NCBI GenBank assembly: GCA_963978895.1
Contig: OZ022242.1
Location: 19,082,977 to 19,146,976 of the forward strand
DNA length: 64,000 nucleotides
Reading direction: 5' to 3'
Source: Erpobdella octoculata
Taxonomy: Eukaryota; Annelida; Clitellata; Hirudinida; Erpobdellidae
Shown here: piece after piece, positions 10,943 through 20,202 of the stretch
Numbering within the stretch: position 1 is the first letter of the stretch
Layout: each line of letters begins with the position of its first letter
Notes under the pieces: generated by a model
Database searches by the model: none
The model's input: the letters and a program-made list of their open reading frames with translations, nothing else
What the model was told of the DNA's origin: nothing
Program-made: the position numbers and the translations under genes

Positions 10943-13900
10943 GTAATATAAACATTCCAACTTATATTATCAATTTGTTACTGATTAAAAACACTATTGA
11001 ACTATTTAAACAATTTTGAATGATAAGTCCAGCCTTATTTTCGGGAGTCTGCCCCAAGCCTGTATAAACAGGGGCGCAGCCAGCAAAAAATGTTGGGGGA
11101 GGGGGGCTCAAGTGTGAAAAAAAGCCTGCCACAAGCGAAATTTTTTTTTGACTATCTTTAGTCTGCAGTCTTTTTTTGGTATCTTTTATAATTTATTAAT
11201 GAAAAAAAACTGTAAACTGAAGATAGTCAAACTCAGTCTCAAACCAGTTAAAGCGATTGTAAAAAAATGAATTTATGAATAGATGTAGCACCCCCCCCCA
11301 GTTTTAAAATTGGAAAAAAATCTTTTTGACTATCTTCAGCTTGCAGTCTTTTTGGCATCTTTAAAAATTTATTATTGATAGAAAATAAAGACTACAAACT
11401 CAAAATAGTCAAAATCAGTCTCAAACCAGTTAAAAAAAATGTATGAATAAATGTAGCACCCCCACCCCTACCCCTCCACCCAAAAAACCTTTCATGTTTG
11501 GAAAATTTGCAGGGCCTTCCGATTTGGCCTGTAGGGGGCTTGCTCAAGTTTTAAAAAGAGAAGAAACCCCACCGCAGGCGAAAAATTTTTATGACTATCT
11601 TCAGTCGGCAGTCTTTTTGGTATCTTTAGAAATTATTATTGATAGAATATAGAGACTACAAACTGAAGATAATCAAAATCAGTTAAAGCAATTATAAAAA
11701 AAATAAGTTTATGAATAAATGTAGCACCCCACCCCCTACCAAAAAAACTCATTGAATTTGAAAAAATTGCAGGACCCTCCGATTTGGCCCGGGGGGTCTT
11801 AAGCCTCCTCTGCCCCCCTTATTGCGCCCCTGTGTATAAAGTAGGAGGGAAAGACAAAATATCAAATTATGATCCGCAACATGCAGTATTGTGGTATTTT
11901 TTCATACTGCTATTTCAGTCTTAAAACACCTACTAAAAAATAGAAGCGATTATTTGTGGAATTGTAGAAAAAACCGACCGCGAAATAATTTCTTAATAAC
12001 TAAAAGAAGCAACCTGCACAATTTGAATGGGAGTATTATCATTTACCCTATTTAGTAGTAATAATTAATTAATTTGCAAGTTGGCGTTGGTATCACTTAT
12101 CGCGTGTCATTCATAATTACCAAAGGTTGGCGTTGCTGTACTTTCCAAATCTTCCCACTGAGGGTTCTAGGAATATTCGTCCCAGGACAATTCGTCGCAG
12201 ACAATTCGTCGCGGACAATTCGTCGCGGACAATTCGTCGCGGACAATTCGTCGCAGACAAGTCGTCGCAGAAAAACGGACAATTCGGCCCCGACAATTCA
12301 TTGCGGACAATTTGTTGCAAACCAAACATAAAAAATTGCATTTGATGCTAATAAACTGGGATGTGCTCTTTTTTCATATGATATCTGGGACTGCTACTAA
12401 GCCGTCCGTGATGACATTCCTCGTACTAACAGCACAGTTGAAGGATTGCACAATGCATTTGCACGGGCGGTTCAAATTGCACGTCAAACACTATCGAAGT
12501 TAGTAGTGAAGCTACAAAAAGAACAAAACATCAACCAAATGAAGGTTGAGCGTATGTTTGCAGGTGTTAGTCTTCCTAAAAAAAAAAAGATATATCGAGA
12601 TTTGGATCGTCGATTGCGTACTGTTTTTAATGGATTATGAAAATCATTCATCAACTGATTATTTGCGGGATGCAGCCATAACATTACTTTAATATATTAT
12701 TAAATTAATTCTTGCAAACATGTGTTTGTGTTTGTAAACGTAGAGGAATATGCTTTCTAGCGATTCGTAACGTTAAAGTCGAAGTTATTTATAACACAAT
12801 ATTTCTCGAATTTATTTTAACTTTATTATTCTTCTTTGAATATAATCTTTTTCTTGACTCTAAACTGAATTATCTCACTTTGTAGAAGTTAGCCCGGTTC
12901 TGACAAATCTTTTGATAATTCCAATTTCTCTGCCCAGATCATCTCATTTTCTTATTGAAGACCACAAAAAGGAAAAAGACCAATAACAATTATATATACA
13001 TATATATATATACACACACATATATATATATACATATATATACATACATACATATACATATGCCCATCCATGTATATATACACTCAAACACACATATACA
13101 TATATATACACTAATGATACAAAAATTATACGCACACACAATGTCACAGGAGCACAAATATACATATATACATACATATACATACATATATACGCACATA
13201 TATATACACACATATACACACATATACACACAGATACATACATACATAAATGACTATTGTTTCAACACATCCAAAATATGCACACATAATAAAATAAAAT
13301 AAACAACTATTATGAAAATACGTAAGATGAATCATCTTTATCTTACAGTGTTATATTACTATCTTTTTCATATAATCGATCAACATTTAATAATAATTAA
13401 GGGGCCTGTCATATATTACATACGCACCAAAGGGGAGAAGGTGTGTCACGAGTAAATGATGCAGAGATAGATGGTTCAAAGATCTGTCAATAAGACTTTT
13501 AGCTTTTCTCAGAATTATTATTTTGGTATTATTTTGAAGAACAAACAATATATGAAAAATATCGTAACTATTAATTAAAAATTGTCAGTTTTTCTGCAAC
13601 GAATTGTCCTCGACGAATTTTCCTGCGACGAATTGTCCTGCGACGAATTGTCCGCGACGAATTCAGCGACGGATCTAGAGAGGGTATGTGGGATGCATCC
13701 CTCCCATCAGATTACTAAATTGTTATATATGCTTACAATTGTTATTTAAAGCCCCACCAGATTCAGCGACAAATCCAGTAGGGATGCGGGGTATGAACCA
13801 CCCATGGATATCAAGATATAACACCTGGATCCACAACCTAGCTCAAGTTCGATCTCAGCGTATACTGTTTGGGCCTAGGCTGCAGCTATAGCTGTAGCTC

Positions 13901-16900
13901 TACTATAACGCAGATAAGTGAATGTCTGCACGTGCTTACTGTTTATTCTTCATCGTAGTCGTCGTAGTCGTGTTGTTCATTTGATTCTCGTTTATCGTGT
14001 TATCGTAAAACGTGTTTTATATAATATTAATATAAAATAAAATGGTGAATAAATGTTCTGCTTATGGTTGCAAGTGGATATACTAGCGTGGATAACGAAA
14101 AAACTACTAAAGGATTATCTTTTCATTCATTCCCGATCTGTGGAAAAAATGGATTAGAGCTAACCCTCGTGATGGTTTTGTGCCTAGTAAAAATTCCAAA
14201 ATGTTTTCACTGCATTTTTTACCAACGGTTTTTGTATCAGATGTAAAAGACACAAACAAATCCCGATTGAAGAAAAGACGATCTGAAAGTAACGAACCCG
14301 CAAGACTGAAAAAAAAGTTGCGAGATGATGTAGTGCCTACTGTTTTTAATCCATCCAATATAGAAAAAGTTTCAGTTAAACTTGCTCTTTCCATATTTTC
14401 TGAGTCTACTGTAAATGCTTTCAAATTCTACATAGAAAATGGTCAAATCCAATGGACAGGGACTGCATGGTTTATAGAACTTGTTTCTAAGTTGTGGACT
14501 GTATTAAATGTGAAAACATGCTCAAAAGGCAAAAGAAAAAAAAAATTACCATATGGATCCTGTAACATCCACCACCTGATTGGAAATTAGATTTCTTAAA
14601 AGAGTTTGAAGATTTCCTGGAGACATGGAAAAATGCTAAAACCCAAGGCTTGAGTCGTGAAACATTTTTAGCTACAAAGCAAACATGTTCTGCTAGTGCT
14701 GATTGTTGTAAATATTTGTTGAGCAGAATGGATTTCAAATTTGTCTTGCTAGGCCATCTTCAATCTGATCCCATTGAGTCAAGATTTGGATGGCTTCGTC
14801 AGATTGCTGGGGGTAATTTTTTTATTTCAGTCAGACAGGTAGTGGAAATCAATGCTAAAATAAAAATGATGTCTTTGTTGAAGCATTCCAAGCTCTCCTT
14901 ATCTGACATCGATGACTTCATTGATGATGTTAAAGAACCTTCGAGCACTTTAGATGGAAAAGCAGTTAGCATTGCAAATTTGTTAACCAGTTTTAATCTG
15001 CCATGTGACAGTGAAGCTATTACTATCTACTATGTTGCAGGAGCTGTTGCTCATTCTATAATTTATAAAAATACATGTTCACATTGTAAGGAAATATTAG
15101 TCGATGATGAATTCTTCCATTTAGATGAGCTGCAGTTAGATAGACTTGACATATATTTGAATAAAGTTGACAGAGGAGGTCTTCTTAAACCTTCAGAGTA
15201 TTCATTCACCACCTGTCTCAGTAATTGGAAAGTCTTTGATTCGCTAAAAAAGTCAGAAATGGGCTTAAAATCTTTCCTTACTTCAACAAATCAAAGAGAT
15301 CTGTTTATCAGAATTGTGGAAAGAATAATGGTACATGAATCTTTACTGGTTGTGGAAGACTTGTGTAGCTCTAATCATAATTTTAAAGAATTAATATCTT
15401 GTAAATTTTTCAACTGCATGTTAAAGAACTATATTAAACAATTTAATGAAAAAGTGAATCTTAATACTTCAAAAAAAATTAGATAAAGTCACTAAATAAT
15501 TGAATTATTTAATAAATACATTTAAAATATTTGTGTTTGTTGTTTATATTAATCATATGAAACAGAGTTCGGTAAGAAAAACGCCGTGCAAGCTATCGGC
15601 CGGCGTAGGCCCAAAGCGTATCGGTTCGCGTTTAGGTTGTGGATCCAGGTGTTATATCTAGATATCCATGGAACCCCCTCACTAGATTACTGTGAAACTA
15701 GAGTGCACACAGCACATGCGCACACATACTACATGTACAGCTGAACGGAGCTTCAGTACCATGAAGATATTGAAAAGCTCATTGCGCAACAGAACCACAG
15801 ATGAGCATTTAATTGGTCTGGCATTATTATATATCCATAACGCATTGCCTTTAGAAACAAATCCTGTTAGGTGTTTCAACTGCAACCATTTTGGACATGT
15901 TGCCAAATATTGCAGGGCCAAAACCTCCTGTCCTAAGCAGTGCCGGATTAACACTTATGAAGTGGTGCACCTAGTGGTGCACTGAAATAAATGAGGCCCC
16001 GTCTACATTATAAAATTTACAAATTATGGCTTTATATGTTTCAATTCAAAGCCAAATAAAATGTATTAAATAATTACACAGTTGAAAGTTCTCAACTATA
16101 AAATCTCAAGTAGGCACAACGAAAACATAAGCCTACAGATTACAGAATACTGCACAGTATGATTTACAGATGGTTTTCTTACTGACCGTCTGTCTATAAC
16201 AAACATCTCAACAAAATCAACATTCACAATTCACGATGATTTTTTTTTTACATTCAGCTAAACTAAACGTGTCAGTCAATAACTGCGGAAAAATCCAACT
16301 CCTGCAGTACATCAATTTCAATGTTTAAGAAAGATAGGTTGTTTAGTCTCTCTTGAGACTGTGTTGACATCACAGCAGATTTGATGCGTTTGAGGTCACT
16401 GAAAGATCGCTCGCAGGCACAGTTCGTCACAGGCAGTGTCAAGTAATGACGAAAAAAAAATGTAGGTGTTTGGGAAGGCCTTACTGAAATCATTCTGCAG
16501 AATAAATTTCAGCATCTCGCATCTCAGGAGGTGACAAAAGGTAAGCTTGAGATTCTTAGATTCTTAAGCAGTGCTCTCCATTAGAACCATTCATTCTCAA
16601 CTTGGCCCAGACACATCAAATCTCTTGAGTAAAAATCAAACCCTCCATTGAGAAAAAGCTTTGCTTCCACATCAGTGTGCCGCTAGATCGAGAACAGCTT
16701 GTCCACCTTAGAATAGGCTTTGAGACAATAATCCTCATGAAAGTAGATATTCGGAATTTTTCAGAGCAAGACATAATGACACATTCAGCATTTTGGTAAT
16801 CTGCTGTTCCTTGGAAGTACTTTTTTGTTTCTCAGTGAACTGTACAGTTTTTTTCCTAGTTCAAAAAACTCATCAAGCTTGTTTTTCTACGTAGCATTCC

Positions 16901-19900
16901 GACAAAATTACACAGAGATTGGAGAAGACTCACGGAAAATCTCAGAACAGCTTATCGAACTTGAGAAGCTACTGATCATGTTTGTTCTCTTCAGAACACA
17001 GCTCCAAAATGCCGTCAGAAAGCCTGTTTTCAGCTTCGCCAAAACTTTAGTGATAGATTGAGCTTCAGCTTTAGTAGCCTTATTCTGCAAAGGACCACCA
17101 AGCTAGATCCGACATTGAGGACTGCAACAGCCATTCTTTCTGATTCCGGATTAAGGAGTCAGCCGGAGATGTGATTTTGTTTTTTTTTGTTTTTTTCTTG
17201 TGACATTTTCCGCATTACCGGACATTTTTCTATTATGTCATGTCTAAATCCTTTATTTTTGATGGAATAACAATAAAAAAAAATAATTAGAAACAGATGA
17301 TGTTATTGATAGATTTGCAGTCAGCAAGAATAGGCGTCTTGATTTTGCACTGTAGATTTTTTATTCTATAAATTTGACTGTTATTTTGAATGTTGTCTTT
17401 GGTCATACTGTTTGTTTTGTAACTTTTAAAAAATCTTTTTGTTAAGTTTTGGTTAAATTATCCCCCCACTAGAAAATCTTAGATCCGTTGCTGGACAAAT
17501 TCTCCAGACACCCCACTGGGGGGATGTGAACTAAAAACAAATTGATTTACCAACAAAAACTTTATTGAGAATAAAGCTATCCTACGACATATACAACAGA
17601 AAGCAAAACGTGCACAATTTTGTCTCAGTTTCGTTCCAGAGTTTTAAAAGTAAGCCGCAAAAAACAAAGTTTTAAAATAAATTCGTTATATTTCTGGATT
17701 TGCCGGCTTTTCATTTACTACAAAAAATTCTTTAAAATGACGTTTTTTGAACTTTTTATGTAAACATTTATTTAATTGTATTAGATTTGTTTTTGTTTTA
17801 AAACATAGACAATTATTATAAAAAAAACTGTTTTTTTTTATTTTCAAACTTAAATAGAATGCATTGTCATGAGGAGTGAGCATATATTTCAAATTTCAGT
17901 TCGACTGGATGTCGGGAAGTTAGTTTATTTTTATATTCAAGGTTTGCAAACTTTCAAACAAGCAAGTAAGCAAGCAAAACCAAAAGTGAATATAAGAAAT
18001 TTGAATAATATAAAATATAAAAAATTATTTTGTATATTTTATGTGGTTTTTTATTTTTTAGTGTTTAATTTTCTTTTAATTTTTTTATAAATCTAAAAAT
18101 TTTCCATATTTTTCATTTTTTAGTAATTAAACATTTTTTTATATTTTGTTTAAATCTAAAAACGGATTAGTGTATTTAATGTTACTCATTAGTACTAACC
18201 GGGCTCGCCGTTGCTTAACTTCGTTGATCAGTCGAGTAGCGGTGTTTTCAAAAACAGCATATGCGCTGAAATAAGTTACAACATTGCAGGTTAATATGAG
18301 CGTTTTAATAAAATTTTCGAAACCAGATTTTAAATGTTTTCACAACTTTTGTGATTTACTATTAAAACAAAATATCCACTTTTCAAATTTTTCAGGTGAG
18401 CTTGACCTGGAAGGAAACGATTTGTCACATCAACTCCTCTCAGATACAAATGGCAAAACATTTGCTCTTTACACAAATTTAACGTCCCTGAATCTAGCTA
18501 ACAATAAAATAAAAAATTTAAATAAAAAAACTTTTCATAACCTAATTAGCTTGAAGGTGTTGAATTTATCTGCAAATTCGCTTCAAACTCTAGAGTTTGA
18601 TTTTACTCGCCTTCCACAACTCAAGTCAGTAATTTTGAGTAAATTTAAAATAAAACCGGTGTACTGAAAAATATACTTTACATTTTCACTTTTATGTTTA
18701 GAATTCTGGATATCTCCTCCAATTTGTTTGTCCAGTTTGAAAGTGAGCTTTTAACAACATTCACCAGCATGAGCAGTTCAATAGGATACGGTAATGTAAT
18801 CCTTATTCTCGAGGACAATCCTTTCCAGTGTGGTTGTGACAATTTGAAGTTTGTAAGCTGGATAAACTCTAACACTACATACGTTAAAAATCTTGATAGA
18901 ATAAGCTGTCTCTACAATTCTGCTAGAAAAAATATATCAAATACAAATGATTTGCTAGAACAGCTAAGACTTGAATGTGTTTTTGAAACAATTATTTACG
19001 CAATTAGTGGTGCAGTATGCTTTCTGATCTTTTGTATTTTAATGGGAATTATAATCCACAAGTACAAATGGGACATAAGATACTTTCTACTCAAAATGGC
19101 TCAGAAACGTAAACAGTACCTGATATGGAAAGAGCAGGCAACTCGATCCTTTGAATACGATGCTTTTATTTCGTACGACGAACGCGATCGGCAATGGGTT
19201 CTTAAAGAACTCATGGCTAATCTCGAAAAACCAAGTTCAACAAATAATAGAAAATTAAGTTCCAAACAGAATAACATTGGGTCAAGCGATAGAGTTCACT
19301 TGTGCGATAGTTCGACAAAGTTTGTCTCATGCAACAAAACCAACTGCGAATATTGTTATTCAGCCAATATTAACGTCCCATACAGAGATTCTGATACACA
19401 GCCTCTGATTTGTTGTTCTGCTAGAGAAGAATGCAATGCTCCAAATGAAACCTCAGAAGCAGCCGATGTGATTTCTAATACTGCTAATCGCTTTAAGTTT
19501 TGCATACATGAAAGGGATTTTGAGGTCGGAATGAACATTGAAGCTAACATACTCTCTGCCATAGAACGTAGTAGGTCAGTGTAATTTGAACATTTTATTA
19601 AAATTGCGGACTTATAAAATAATTTTTATTATCTTCTAATTGACTTGCTAAATAACTAAATGTTGAGAGTTAACGATTATTTTTAATTTTTAGAAAAGTG
19701 ATTCTAGTTATATCAAAACACTTTGTGGAAAGCAAGTGGTGTAGATTCGAGTTAGAAATGGCAAAAATGGAAACCCTGGAAAGACGTAGAAACGTCATTT
19801 TGACGGTGTTTCTTGAACCGATAGGAGATTATCTTAAAAGTCTGGAATATCTTTCAAAGCAATATACTTACGTGGAGTGGTTCAAATATAATGATGATAG

Positions 19901-20157
19901 GTAAAATTGTTAACTATTAGAAGAAGAGTTTTTTTCGAAAGCCCTTTTAAGAATTATGATATTTTGAACTAAAATGTAAGAAAAATTTGACATCTATTGA
20001 CAAATACATTATCCATGCAAAACATTAAAATTTCAATCATAATCAGCAAACACTTATTTTTTATACTTTCTACAACGTTTTTTTTTAAATTTTTTTTAGG
20101 AATAGTCAAGATTTTTGGAAAAGAATGGGGATAGCCCTTAGTGATGCTTATTACTAA
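9518..20157 (+). CDS. Toll-like receptor TLR-A (five exons seen, signal-peptide exon missing)
   Basis: Exons are 9518-10942, 18396-18624, 18702-19574, 19694-19900 and 20100-20157; the codon phases join without a break to a TAA at 20155-20157, giving about 930 residues. In order: an LRRNT cap (DEVCSTCHCSEN), about a dozen LRRs, a cysteine cluster with VWCIPCPKN, more LRRs, an LRRCT cap (NPFQCGCDNLKFVSWI), one transmembrane helix (about 18988-19063) and a TIR domain (YDAFISYDERDRQWV, HERDFEVG, SKHFVESKWCRFELEMAK, FW box). TLRs bind microbial or endogenous ligands outside and recruit TIR adaptors such as MyD88 inside. Two oddities are an 85-residue cysteine-rich insert in the TIR domain and loss of the BB-loop proline. 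A tandem paralogue, TLR-B, lies downstream. The first exon was not found. Confidence 0.88.
11069..11832. mobile_element. hAT MITE with three internal modules (family M), intron of TLR-A
   Basis: The ends are CAGGGGCGCAGCCAG and, reverse complemented, CAGGGGCGCAATAAG. A perfect 8-bp target duplication tgtataaa flanks it (11061-11068 and 11833-11840). Three repeats of a 190-265-bp module, each with opposed TGACTATCTTCAG segments and a C-rich block, fill the interior; the 8046-8570 relative has two. No ORF with a recognisable product. Confidence 0.85.
12356..12690 (+). pseudogene. MULE transposase C-terminal fragment
   Basis: Translation gives AVRDDIPRTNSTVEGLHNAF, then LSKLVVKLQKEQNINQMKVE and KKKKIYRDLDRRLRTV, matching the end of Mutator-like (FLYWCH-associated) transposases, whose consensus is roughly DLPRTNNSVEGWH followed by L-KEQ. 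Frameshifts and a stop (DCY*AVRD) interrupt it, and the catalytic first two-thirds are absent. The copy at 25645-25965 is nearly the same sequence. Confidence 0.7.
12988..13252. repeat. TA/CA-rich microsatellite tract
   Basis: Alternating TATA, TACA and CACA runs with short unique interruptions. Long apparent reading frames here on both strands are by-products of the dinucleotide repeat. Confidence 0.9.
13803..15670 (+). mobile_element. P-type (THAP9-like) DNA transposon, degenerate
   Basis: Terminal inverted repeats are 37 bp (13803-13839 and 15634-15670) with one mismatch, starting CATGGATATC. Flanks gaaccacc and gaaccccc match at seven of eight positions, consistent with the 8-bp duplications of P elements. 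Between them lies a THAP domain plus P-transposase pieces on the + strand. The 1868-bp length is well below what a full transposase of about 900 residues needs, so it is internally deleted. Confidence 0.82.
14042..15486 (+). pseudogene. THAP domain plus P-element transposase, broken
   Basis: The start MVNKCSAYGCK and the later WIRANPRDGFVPSKNSKM and SLHF match a THAP zinc finger (C2CH), but two frameshifts (about 14074 and 14140) split it and the third Cys is replaced (MFSLHF). Then 14180-14590 reads NIEKVSVKLALSIFSES and TGTAWFIELVSKLW, and 14593-15486 includes SRETFLATKQT and LQSDPIESRFGWLRQIAGG, the conserved C-terminal block of THAP9/P transposases (DP-E--FG-+R). Most of the RNase H-like catalytic core is missing. 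A working enzyme would cut and join DNA at the 37-bp TIRs; this copy cannot. Confidence 0.82.
15692..15985 (+). pseudogene. hATC fragment joined in frame to a CCHC zinc knuckle
   Basis: One reading frame contains TCTAERSFSTMKILKSSLRN and EHLIGLALLYIHNALPL, a hAT C-terminal dimerisation segment, directly followed by RCFNCNHFGHVAKYC, a canonical C-x2-C-x4-H-x4-C zinc knuckle typical of retroelement Gag/ORF1, with a further CRAKTSCPKQC. The frame is cut at 15938 by another hAT terminus. This is either a chance fusion of two fragments or an unusual transposase architecture. There is no evidence of expression. Confidence 0.55.
15938..17115 (-). pseudogene. Second hAT element: 3' terminus and transposase remnant
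   Basis: A hAT-like terminus CAGTGCCGGATTAAC begins at 15938. The minus-strand translation at 16272-16493 contains YLTLPVTNCACERSFSDLKR and STQSQERLNNLSFLNIE, a clear hATC domain, and 16908-17090 contains AKLKTGFLTAFWSCVLKRTN, a more N-terminal hAT block of ZMYM1-like type. Stops and frameshifts separate them. The other terminus was not found, so the element is probably truncated near 17115-17140. Confidence 0.7.
17522..18395. other. Distal part of TLR-A intron 1
   Basis: AT-rich non-coding sequence. Part of it (about 17870-17985, minus strand) resembles the dispersed repeat family seen at 22927 and 39259, with CTTGCTTG runs and GTTTGCAAACCTTG. It ends in a pyrimidine-rich tract and AG at 18394-18395, the acceptor of the next TLR-A exon. 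Confidence 0.5.
18396..18624 (+). CDS. TLR-A exon: membrane-proximal LRRs
   Basis: The 229-bp exon joins the upstream exon in phase 1 and ends CTCAA|GTCAGT in phase 2. It encodes LRRs with LTSLNLANNKIKNLN and LKVLNLSANSLQTLEF. Length and phase equal those of TLR-B 38142-38370. The intron that follows is only 77 bp. Confidence 0.85.
18702..19574 (+). CDS. TLR-A exon: LRRCT, transmembrane helix, TIR box 1, Cys-rich insert, BB loop
   Basis: This begins after tatgtttag and ends GTAG|GTCAGT. It encodes the last LRR (ILDISSNLF), the LRRCT cap with its GCGCDN-type cysteines, a hydrophobic helix (YAISGAVCFLIFCILMGIII), a basic juxtamembrane segment, and TIR box 1 YDAFISYDERDRQW. An 85-residue insert then follows (19234-19488) with C-x8-C-x4-C-x2-C spacing, before NRFKFCIHERDFEVG. 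The stretch 18780-19220 is nearly identical to TLR-B. Confidence 0.88.
19694..19900 (+). CDS. TLR-A exon: central TIR strands and helices
   Basis: The 207-bp exon lies between acceptor tttttag and donor ATAG|GTAAAA. It encodes VILVISKHFVESKWCRFELE and ILTVFLEPIGDYLKSLEYLS, the conserved TIR region with the W-C--E motif. TLR-B has the same exon at 41372-41578 with few changes. Confidence 0.9.
20100..20157 (+). CDS. TLR-A last exon: TIR box 3
   Basis: A 58-bp exon after a long T-rich tract and AG. It encodes NSQDFWKRMGIALSDAYY and TAA, the FW box that ends TIR domains. It is too short to stand out as an ORF but matches TLR-B 42879-42936 in length, phase and sequence. AATAAA follows at 20210-20215. 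Confidence 0.85.
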
Positions 20158-20202
20158 AGACTTGTCTGCAGCTTTGAATTGCCACGTATTGTTTTAAAAA
20201 AA

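Larger units (their letters stand above)
13664..17493. mobile_element. hAT element inserted in MULE A1's right terminus
   Basis: The left end is CAGCGACGGATCTAG and the reverse complement of the right end is CAGCAACGGATCTAAG. Flanking octamers gacgaatt (13656-13663) and gacaaatt (17494-17501) differ by one base and fall inside a MULE repeat unit, so the MULE was there first. A second similar terminus (CAGCGACAAATCCAG) begins at about 13764, suggesting an internal duplication or a further nested end. It encloses a P element and hAT coding debris. Confidence 0.65.
12163..17512. mobile_element. MULE element A1 with tandem-repeat TIRs, carrying nested insertions
   Basis: The left end (12163-12310) starts GGTTCTAGG and holds at least six copies of GGACAATTCGTCGC with variants. 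The right end carries the inverse, GCGACGAATTGTCC, at about 13600-13663 and resumes at 17494-17512 (ending ccagacacc) after an inserted hAT. Flanks cccactgag and ccactgggg are similar, as a decayed 9-10-bp duplication would be. A MULE transposase remnant lies inside (12356-12690), and its near relative is element A2 at 25556-28380. It sits in intron 1 of TLR-A. Confidence 0.7.

Noticed and set aside
12944..13335. Tyr-Ile/Val-Cys-rich frames on both strands
   Set aside because: They arise from the TA/CA microsatellite tract.
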